Part shown: positions 1 through 5,509 of the stretch, in pieces | Layout: every line of letters starts with the position of its first letter | Numbering within the stretch: the first letter of the stretch is position 1 | Assembly (NCBI GenBank): GCA_030838245.1 | Contig: JAUTXB010000155.1 | Span: 1 to 6,013 of the forward strand | Reading direction: 5' to 3' | DNA: 6,013 bases | Source of the DNA: Acidimicrobiaceae bacterium | Lineage (GTDB): Bacteria > Actinomycetota > Acidimicrobiia > Acidimicrobiales > RAAP-2 | The notes under the pieces: model-generated | Databases searched by the model: none | What the model was told of the DNA's origin: nothing | Seen by the model: the letters and a program-made list of their open reading frames with translations, nothing else | Program-made: the position numbers and the translations under genes

Positions 1-1204
1 CGACACTGATCCCGTCATCGGGAAGGGCGCGCAGGAGGTTCATGAGAACGATCCGGCCCTCAGGGTCCAACATCGCCGTCGATTCATCGGAGACAAGCAG
101 CCGCGGCTGGCGAGCCAGCGCCGAAGCAACCGCCAGTCGCTGCAACTCGCCCCCGGACAGGGTCGCAGTCTCTCGGTCGGCGAAATCGGCCAGCCCGACC
201 CGGGCCAGGAGACCCTCGGTGTCGATCACTCGCGTGCTCGGAAGCCCCCAACGCAGGTCGTCTCGGACGCGGACGCCGAGCACCTGTGCATCGGGGCGTT
301 GGAAGATGAGGGCGCTGCCCCCCCGAGCCCCGAGGCCGGGCCCACCATCTCGAACAACGGCGCCCTCGGTGGGAGCAGCTCCCACCAGCAAACGGGCCAG
401 CGTCGACTTTCCCGAACCGTTGTGCCCGACGATCGTGAGCAGTTCACCGGGACCAAGCTGCAGTCCGACGTGGAGGAGAGCCCAGTGCTCACTGTCGGGA
501 TAACGGAAGGAGACGTCATCCATGCGGACCGGAACGGGAGCGGGGTCCCGACCATCATGGTGGTCGAAGGTCAGCGACCGCGGGTTCCCGAGAGCGTCGA
601 GTGCATGCAGGGCACCCCGAGCGGCTAGCCAACCGAGTAGGCAACCTGCCACCACCAGAACGAAGAGCCCAATGGGGATGGCGAGCCACCAGAAGCGGGT
701 GGCCCAGCTGACCGTGGCGTCCCCGGCGTGGGCTATTCCACCGAGTCGCAAGCTCCGCAGGGTCTGGCCGATACCGCTCCAGCTGTTTCGAGTCTGGTCA
801 ATCGAGAGGCTGCGCAGACTGGTGAACAAGGCGAGGAACCCGACCGTGACCACAGAAACCAGCGGCCAGAACAAAAGGATGCCGGTGGCCACTGTGCGTA
901 CCGGGCCCCAGTGGCGACGATGGCCGTGACCTATCAGTGCGCCAAGGGCGGTACAGACGGCTACGGATACCACCACCCGATCACCGGCAGCCAGAAAGCC
1001 CACGAACATCGCGGCCAGGCCCCCCACGAGCGCAGCCCGAAGTCGGTGCCTGGCCGCGATGGCGGCCATGGGGAGGAGACCCAGAACCACCAGGGCGCTT
1101 CCGAAGGGCACGAACCTGCTGACCAAGCAGAGCGCCAAGGTCAGATCACCGAGGACGACCGCTTCTGCCAGCTCGAGTGAATCCAGTGAGCGAGTCCTGG
1201 CCAC
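1..1204 (-). CDS. ECF transporter fusion: S-like membrane domain plus ATPase (partial)
   Basis: The gene runs off the left edge; 401 codons are visible. Residues 1-205 are hydrophobic with about five or six membrane segments (roughly 12-32, 34-52, 56-74, 77-93, 103-128, 170-196). This resembles a DUF2232/YybS-like ECF substrate-binding component. From about residue 225 an ECF-type ABC ATPase follows: Walker A GHNGSGKST (260-268, bases 401-427), Q-loop FQRPDAQ (Q302), signature LSGGE (349-353, bases 146-160) and Walker B LLVSDE with D373 and E374 (bases 80-100). The DESTAMLDP stretch and FQ..D.Q pattern are typical of EcfA/CbiO. The protein would bind a small molecule, usually a vitamin or metal, and energise its transport with an EcfT partner not seen here. 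Actinobacterial relatives (Rv2326c type, from memory) carry a second ATPase domain, which would lie beyond the edge. The start is the GTG at 1202-1204, the first good start after an in-frame TGA at 1226-1228. No clear ribosome binding site is seen, so the start is uncertain. The substrate is unknown. Confidence 0.88.
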   Translation of the reverse strand, partial: MARTRSLDSLELAEAVVLGDLTLALCLVSRFVPFGSALVVLGLLPMAAIAARHRLRAALVGGLAAMFVGFLAAGDRVVVSVAVCTALGALIGHGHRRHWGPVRTVATGILLFWPLVSVVTVGFLALFTSLRSLSIDQTRNSWSGIGQTLRSLRLGGIAHAGDATVSWATRFWWLAIPIGLFVLVVAGCLLGWLAARGALHALDALGNPRSLTFDHHDGRDPAPVPVRMDDVSFRYPDSEHWALLHVGLQLGPGELLTIVGHNGSGKSTLARLLVGAAPTEGAVVRDGGPGLGARGGSALIFQRPDAQVLGVRVRDDLRWGLPSTRVIDTEGLLARVGLADFADRETATLSGGELQRLAVASALARQPRLLVSDESTAMLDPEGRIVLMNLLRALPDDGISV

Positions 1205-1216
1205 TAGCTGCAGATA

Positions 1217-1229
1217 CTGAGCGGCTCAG
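1217..1229. promoter_or_regulatory. Dyad CTGAGC-G-GCTCAG just upstream of the ECF gene
   Basis: A perfect inverted repeat with 6-base arms around a single central G lies 13 to 25 bases upstream of the proposed GTG start (1204) of the minus-strand ECF gene. It overlaps where a ribosome binding site or promoter core would sit. A repressor operator is a reasonable reading, but the binding factor is unknown and one short dyad in GC-rich DNA can occur by chance. Confidence 0.3.
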
Positions 1230-1554
1230 CCAGCGAGAGTCGAAAGAGCATCAAGACTCACGCGCTACGGCGTGGCGACGTTGTTCTGGCCCTCGGACAG
1301 TGCAGCTGGGTTCTCACGAGGGATTCAGGATAGGTGTTGCTTCCTGATGTGGACTGACCCTGGGGATGGTCATTCTCAGCAGCTTTTCAGTACCAAGATG
1401 GGTGTCGCCAGGTCGGATGGCGGCGCCGGAATTGCCTGGGCCCTCAAGCCAACCGCCTGCTCCAACGGTCTCTGGGCAGCAACTCCAGGGAGGTCCAGGT
1501 CACCCACTAGAGACGCGGGTCCATCCCGATTGGCTGGCATTCTTAGCTGATTCT

Positions 1555-1591
1555 CACGTTCGTGTCACGTGATCGTAAGGTTCGAACCCTA
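1555..1591. promoter_or_regulatory. Cluster of palindromes, candidate operator region
   Basis: Three symmetric elements lie in 37 bases: CACG-TT-CGTG (1555-1564), directly abutting the 8-base palindrome TCACGTGA (1565-1572), then GGTTCGAACC (1579-1588), which extends to TAaGGTTCGAACCcTA (1576-1591) with one mismatched pair. A TATCTT hexamer at 1590-1595 could be a plus-strand -10 box overlapping the last palindrome, but no good -35 was seen at standard spacing. The position, mid-way between two divergent transcription units, fits a shared regulatory site. Neither the regulator nor the promoter is identified. Confidence 0.35.
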
Positions 1592-1861
1592 TCTTCGCTT
1601 GAGATGGTTCGCGCCCGCATGAACAGAGAGCTGTTACGGACCATGGCGCTGGTTGGGAGTTCTGCGAGCGACCTGGCGCCCCACCTGCCAATGTCGTCGG
1701 AGCACGAATGATGGTCACCGCCTCGTGGCCGGACGTCTCGGGCCAGTCACGAGATGCGGGCGCTCCAGGCGCCGGAGATGATGGCATTTGCGCCGACGGG
1801 GGTCGCATCCCCGGGCTAACAAGCCCTTCCGCTCGACGGCGTCATCAGCGATCCTGGGGCT

Positions 1862-1876
1862 CGGAACCTAGTTCCG
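1862..1876. promoter_or_regulatory. Dyad CGGAAC-CTA-GTTCCG
   Basis: This is a perfect inverted repeat with 6-base arms and a 3-base centre, about 140 bases upstream of the oxidoreductase gene. It could be an operator or, if transcribed, a tight hairpin in the leader. It is not followed by a T-run, so it is not a typical intrinsic terminator. Function is unknown. Confidence 0.25.
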
Positions 1877-1934
1877 GTCGTCGAACGTGGACCAGGCCCA
1901 ATCCGTCATGAGCCGTAGTGTTCGGCCCCGGTTA

Positions 1935-1948
1935 GTGGCGTCCGCCAC
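1935..1948. promoter_or_regulatory. Dyad GTGGCG-TC-CGCCAC upstream of the redox operon
   Basis: A perfect inverted repeat with 6-base arms and a 2-base centre lies 66 bases before the proposed start of the oxidoreductase gene. The two-base centre is too tight for a stable RNA loop, so a DNA-level site for a dimeric regulator is the better guess. A TTGACC at 1970-1975 follows, but no -10 box at a normal distance was found, so no promoter is called. Confidence 0.28.
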
Positions 1949-2013
1949 CATGAACGCGTGAATCCGCCGTTGACCACACCGGAGGCAATACTTGGTGACC
2001 CGGACTGTGTGCA

Positions 2014-3423
2014 GTGCCCGCCCCGGTAGGAGAACAGAAACCCCGATGGACCGCGAGACCCGGGGTGCCTCACCACACGGGCGCGCGCTCGTCGGTCACA
2101 CTGGACCAACCGACCCGAGAGGCGCTGGTGGCGGTGGTCGTCGGCGCCGGCGCGGTATTGGTTTGCCTCATGTGGTGGCTCGATACGGCACCGGCGTCGG
2201 TCGTCGGCATCGGACCGTGGCTGACCGCCGCCGGCCGGGTAACCGGGCTCGTTGGTACGTACTTGGTCGTCATCGAGGTGCTCCTGATGGGGCGCGTGGC
2301 GTGGCTCGACCGATTGATCGGAATGGACCGACTGGCCGTATGGCACCGGCGGAACGGCGAGTACAGCATCACTTTGCTCGTCGCCCATGCAGTCCTGACC
2401 ATCTGGGGCTATGCGATCACGGCTCACACTGGCGTGGTGTCCGAGACCAATTCGGTGATCTTCACGTACACAGACATGTTGGCTGCCACCGTCGGCCTCG
2501 GCCTTCTCGTCGCTGTGGGCGTGATCTCCGCCCGGTCACTCCGCCGTCGCGTCAGCTACCACACCTGGTACTTCATTCACCTGTACACCTACATCGCCCT
2601 GGCCTTGTCGTTCGCTCACCAGTTCGCCACCGGAGTGGACTTTGCCACCCACCCCCTCAACCGGGCGCTGTGGATCGCCCTGTATGGGGTAGTCGGCCTC
2701 CTGCTGGTCTCTTATCGGATCGGAAAGCCGGTTCGCGACGGGCTCCGCCACCAGCTGCGAGTGGCGCGCGTGGTCAATGAAGGACCAGCCCTGACCTCGC
2801 TCTACGTCACTGGGAACCGGCTGGCTGAGCTCCGGGCGGAGTCTGGCCAGTTCTTCATGTGGCGGTTCTTGACCAGGGAAGGCTGGTGGCAGGCCCACCC
2901 CTACTCGCTGTCGGCAGCTCCGAACGGGGAGTGGCTCCGGCTCACGGTGAAACACCTGGGTGACCACAGCTCTGGGCTCGCCGGGCTCCGTCCGGGCATC
3001 CGGGTGTTGTCCGAAGGACCCTATGGCGCGTTCACCGGGCGACGCCGAACCCGCCGCAAGGTCCTCTTGATCGGCGGGGGCGTCGGCATCACACCCCTGC
3101 GGGCGTTGTTCGAGTCCCTCCCGGGCGCCTCCGGCGATGTCACCTTGATCTACCGGGCCCGGAACCTTGAGGACATCGCCTTTCGAGAGGAGCTGGAATC
3201 CATCGCGGCCGCACGGCGGGCACAGCTGCACTACCTGGTGGGACCAAGCCGACAGCACCCCGAGTACCTGACCTCCCGCCATCTACTCCACCTCGTGCCT
3301 GACCTTGCGCGGCGCGACGTCTACGTATGCGGTCCGCCGAGCATGACCAAGGTCACCACCGCCGCCCTGGAGGAGACGGGCGTCCCCCGCCGGCACATTT
3401 ACCAAGAAGACTTCGAACTCTAA
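2014..3423 (+). CDS. Ferric-reductase/NOX-like haem-flavin membrane oxidoreductase
   Basis: This 469-residue protein combines a ferric-reductase-like transmembrane domain (about 35-235, roughly six helices) with a cytosolic ferredoxin-NADP reductase-type module (about 245-469). It should carry electrons from NAD(P)H via FAD and haem across the membrane. Likely haem ligands are H111 and H125 in one helix and H189 and H202 in another, spaced 14 and 13 as in NOX enzymes. FAD binding is shown by HPYSLS (295-300), nucleotide binding by GGGVGITP (354-361) and CGPPSM (439-444), with GPYG at 335-338. The C-terminus ends in QEDFEL. The next gene, for an FMN-binding protein, begins 10 bases downstream, which suggests that protein as electron acceptor. 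The GTG start at 2014 is the first start in frame after the TGA at 1996-1998 apart from a CTG at 2005. It lacks a clear ribosome binding site, and GTG 2065 is an alternative. The family call is firm; the physiological acceptor is inferred. Confidence 0.92.
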   Translation: MPAPVGEQKPRWTARPGVPHHTGARSSVTLDQPTREALVAVVVGAGAVLVCLMWWLDTAPASVVGIGPWLTAAGRVTGLVGTYLVVIEVLLMGRVAWLDRLIGMDRLAVWHRRNGEYSITLLVAHAVLTIWGYAITAHTGVVSETNSVIFTYTDMLAATVGLGLLVAVGVISARSLRRRVSYHTWYFIHLYTYIALALSFAHQFATGVDFATHPLNRALWIALYGVVGLLLVSYRIGKPVRDGLRHQLRVARVVNEGPALTSLYVTGNRLAELRAESGQFFMWRFLTREGWWQAHPYSLSAAPNGEWLRLTVKHLGDHSSGLAGLRPGIRVLSEGPYGAFTGRRRTRRKVLLIGGGVGITPLRALFESLPGASGDVTLIYRARNLEDIAFREELESIAAARRAQLHYLVGPSRQHPEYLTSRHLLHLVPDLARRDVYVCGPPSMTKVTTAALEETGVPRRHIYQEDFEL

Positions 3424-3433
3424 GGAGCCTGTC

Positions 3434-3925
3434 ATGCACCGAGCCGTCATCGCAGCCGCCGGAACCGTCGTAGGCCTGGTCGCCTTGCTGGGCTACAAGT
3501 CTTCTTCGGGCACCATCAAGAGCTCTCCCGTTGCCGTCCAGTCGCCATCGACGCCGTCCGCCCCCAGCTCATCCACGACTCAGCCGCCAAGCACTACGCC
3601 TCCCGCCGCCGGGACCCAGACCACGCCTCCGACATCCACGCCCAGCACCACGACTACCTTCACCGGGAACGACGTGCAGTACCAATACGGCGACATTCAG
3701 ATCCGGATCACAATGCGCGGCGGCAAGATCACCAACATCGCCACCCCCCAGGAGTCGGCGACCGACTCACGCTCGCAGTCCATCAACTCGCAGGCCGTGC
3801 CGATTCTCACGCAAGAGGCGCTGACCGCTCAGAGCATGCAGTTCGATGTGGTGTCGGGCGCCACCTTCACCAGCGACGCCTTTGCCCAGTCCCTCCAATC
3901 CGCCTTGACCAAGGTCGGCAAGTGA
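3434..3925 (+). CDS. Membrane-anchored FMN-binding domain protein
   Basis: This is a 163-residue extracytosolic flavoprotein. Residues 4-20 form a hydrophobic signal or anchor with no lipobox Cys and no twin Arg, so Sec export with an uncleaved anchor is likely. Residues 28-77 are a low-complexity linker rich in Pro, Ser and Thr. Residues 78-160 are a single small FMN-binding domain ending in the flavinylation motif SGAT (141-144, bases 3854-3865), where T144 should receive FMN through a phosphoester bond made by ApbE. The domain resembles the FMN-binding domain of RnfG/NqrC-type and extracellular electron transfer proteins. AAGGAG at 3422-3427, overlapping the upstream stop, sits six bases before the ATG and fixes the start. 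The oxidoreductase lies upstream and apbE overlaps its end by four bases, which supports a donor, carrier and maturation set. The direct electron acceptor is unknown. Confidence 0.9.
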   Translation: MHRAVIAAAGTVVGLVALLGYKSSSGTIKSSPVAVQSPSTPSAPSSSTTQPPSTTPPAAGTQTTPPTSTPSTTTTFTGNDVQYQYGDIQIRITMRGGKITNIATPQESATDSRSQSINSQAVPILTQEALTAQSMQFDVVSGATFTSDAFAQSLQSALTKVGK

Positions 3926-4710
3926 AACCGGCGCGCCATGCCGAGGCGGTAATGGGCACCGTGGTCAGCATCGAGATACGGACTCAGGGCCCTCAGGCAG
4001 AGCTGCAGAACTCGATCGACCGGGTCGTAGCCGACCTACACTGGGTCGACGCCACGTTCAGTACCTACAAGCCAGACAGCGAGATCAACCGGCTCGATAG
4101 GGGCGAGCTGACCACCAGTGACTGCCACCTGCTCGTCCGAGAGGTCCTCGCCCTGTGCGACCAGCTGCACTCCGAGACGGGCGGCTACTTCGACGCCCGG
4201 GCTGGTGGTCATCTCGATCCGTCCGGTCTGGTGAAAGGATGGTCGGTGGAGCGTGCGTCGGCGCAGCTGACAGCGGATGGTTGGCCCGACCACGCCATTG
4301 ACGCTGGCGGCGACGTACGCCTACGGGGGAAGACCGGCGTCGGGCGGCCCTGGCAGGTGGCCCTTCGCCACCCGTTCCAGCTCGACGCGTTCTGTGCAGT
4401 GGTCGGCCTCGCCGAGGGGGCGGTTGCCACTTCTGGAACCTATGAGCGCGGCTTCCATGTCATCGACCCCCACCGGGGCCGGCCGGCCACGGCGGTGTCC
4501 GCCCTCACCGTCATCGGCCCGGAGCTGACCAGGACCGACGCCTACGCCACGGCCGCGGTGGCCATGGGCCTCGACGCTCCCCTCTGGCTGGACAGCCTTG
4601 TCGACTACGAAGCCTTCTTGATCGACGCCGACGGCAACGGCTGGGCCACTTCCGGCTTCGACCGTTACCGTCTCACCGGTCGTGATCCAACTCCACGCGG
4701 ATCGATATGA
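3922..4710 (+). CDS. apbE: FAD:protein FMN transferase (ApbE family)
   Basis: The enzyme transfers FMN from FAD to a Thr or Ser in a flavinylation motif, with Mg2+; its likely substrate is the protein encoded just upstream. ApbE hallmarks appear in order over 262 residues: MGTVVSIEI (11-19), FSTYKPDSEINRL (46-58), DPSGLVKGWSVERA (99-112), DAGGDV (127-132), VATSGTYERGFHVIDP (168-183), GRPA (186-189) and LTRTDAYATA (202-211). D206 and T210 match the metal-site pair by spacing. It is shorter than the usual 300-350 residue ApbE lipoproteins and has no signal peptide or lipobox, so it looks cytosolic. The GTG start overlaps the preceding stop as GTGA (3922-3925), a translational-coupling arrangement. 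No other start in frame offers a signal sequence. Confidence 0.93.
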   Translation: MKPARHAEAVMGTVVSIEIRTQGPQAELQNSIDRVVADLHWVDATFSTYKPDSEINRLDRGELTTSDCHLLVREVLALCDQLHSETGGYFDARAGGHLDPSGLVKGWSVERASAQLTADGWPDHAIDAGGDVRLRGKTGVGRPWQVALRHPFQLDAFCAVVGLAEGAVATSGTYERGFHVIDPHRGRPATAVSALTVIGPELTRTDAYATAAVAMGLDAPLWLDSLVDYEAFLIDADGNGWATSGFDRYRLTGRDPTPRGSI

Positions 4711-4729
4711 CGAAGTACTGCGGGCTACC

Positions 4730-5482
4730 GTGAGCACTCAACGCCTGGAGGAGCCGCGGGAGCCGGCCCGTCTCGTCCAAGTGGGGCAGGTGGCATCGCA
4801 GGTAGGCGGGGTGACCGTGGTCGGCACCTCCCTGTCTCACCGCTATCCAGGACCCCTCGGCGAGGTCTCAGTACTCGAGGACGCCACGTTCGAGGTGCCC
4901 GCAGGTGGGTACGCAGCGTTGGTGGGAGCCTCGGGAGCGGGCAAGACCACCCTGCTTGCCTTGATCGGCGGCCTGGAACGCGTCCAATCAGGAAGCCTGT
5001 TGGTCGGCGGGCTCGACGTGGCTGTCCTCGGAGGCGACTCCCTGGCCGCCTATCGCCGCATGACCGTTGGATTCATCTTTCAGAACTTCGGGCTTCTCGA
5101 GGCATTGACCGCATTGGAAAACGTTGAAATGGCGGCGGTCCTGGCCGGGGAACGAGCAGCGATTCGCCGGGTCCGCGCACGGGAGCTACTGGAATCCGTG
5201 GGCATGAGCCACCGATTGGGCCACCGACCGGGGGCCCTCTCAGGTGGAGAACGCCAGCGGGTGGCGATAGCCCGAGCACTGGTGAACCGGCCGCGTCTGG
5301 TCCTGGCCGACGAGCCCACCGGTAACCTCGATGCCGATACCTCCGAGGACGTAATGCGCTTGTTGGAGTCGCTTCGAGAGGACCACGGGTGCACGCTCTT
5401 GGTCGTCACCCATGACAGGATGCTCGCCCGGAGGGCCTCCGAGCGGCTCGCCCTCGATCGTGGTCGGATCGAAGCGTCGTGA
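4730..5482 (+). CDS. ABC transporter ATPase, MacB/LolD type
   Basis: This is a cytosolic ATPase subunit of 250 residues from the start chosen. Walker A is GASGAGKTT (66-74), the Q-loop is FQNFGLLE (Q118), the signature is LSGGERQR (170-177), Walker B is LVLADE (190-195) followed by PTGNLD, and the H-loop is VVTHD (H228). The FQNFGLL and ADEPTGNLD forms are typical of the MacB/LolD/FtsE group, which works with FtsX-like permeases on lipoproteins, peptides or envelope processes. Such a permease follows 27 bases downstream. The gene begins 19 bases after apbE and is probably in the same operon. The start is uncertain: GTG at 4682 would overlap apbE, GTG 4730 is chosen, and GTG 4811 is also possible; none has a strong ribosome binding site. 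The substrate is unknown; a role in exporting or maturing the redox proteins is only inferred from position. Confidence 0.9.
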   Translation: MSTQRLEEPREPARLVQVGQVASQVGGVTVVGTSLSHRYPGPLGEVSVLEDATFEVPAGGYAALVGASGAGKTTLLALIGGLERVQSGSLLVGGLDVAVLGGDSLAAYRRMTVGFIFQNFGLLEALTALENVEMAAVLAGERAAIRRVRARELLESVGMSHRLGHRPGALSGGERQRVAIARALVNRPRLVLADEPTGNLDADTSEDVMRLLESLREDHGCTLLVVTHDRMLARRASERLALDRGRIEAS

Positions 5483-5509
5483 CCGATCGGCCGTGACGGC
5501 GATGATCCG

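Larger units (their letters stand above)
1205..2013. other. Divergent intergenic region without a convincing gene
   Basis: This stretch of about 800 bases separates the minus-strand ECF gene from the plus-strand redox operon and should hold the promoters of both. Open frames here (plus 1272-1550 and 1708-1911, minus 1554-1808) give peptides rich in Trp, Cys, Pro and Arg with no recognisable motif. A 55-codon minus frame near 1380-1545 lacks the strong G/C third-position bias of the real genes. What stands out is a set of perfect dyads: 1217-1229, 1555-1591, 1862-1876 and 1935-1948, with two short hairpins at 1799-1812 and 1813-1826. No known riboswitch, tRNA or insertion sequence was recognised. 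The length is large for such a compact neighbourhood, so a long leader, a small RNA or a decayed gene remain possible. Confidence 0.6.

Noticed and set aside
42..1180. Long plus-strand open frames over the left region
   Set aside because: They lie opposite the minus-strand ECF gene, which carries full ABC motifs in order; the plus frames are shadows.
1272..1550. 92-codon plus-strand open frame in the gap
   Set aside because: The composition is rich in Trp, Cys, Gly and Arg, with no motif, no ribosome binding site and no coding-like third-position bias.
1575..1595. tRNA T-loop-like sequence (GGTTCGAACC)
   Set aside because: On both strands the T-stem pairs only two or three bases, and no matching acceptor stem, anticodon arm or CCA is present. 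It is better read as a palindrome.
1554..1808. 84-codon minus-strand open frame in the gap
   Set aside because: Its Pro/Ala/Ser-rich composition is typical of non-coding GC-rich DNA, and it shows no domain or start signal.
1813..1830. Possible intrinsic terminator (GGGCT-AACA-AGCCC)
   Set aside because: The stem is only five bases, no T-run follows, and it does not lie at the end of any gene.
1205..2013. FMN, cobalamin or TPP riboswitch before either divergent unit
   Set aside because: I looked for conserved core boxes of these riboswitches by eye on the plus strand and found none; a covariance-model search would be decisive.
2536..3282. 248-codon minus-strand open frame
   Set aside because: It lies antisense to the oxidoreductase gene, whose frame has clear FAD and nucleotide motifs; it is a GC-driven shadow.
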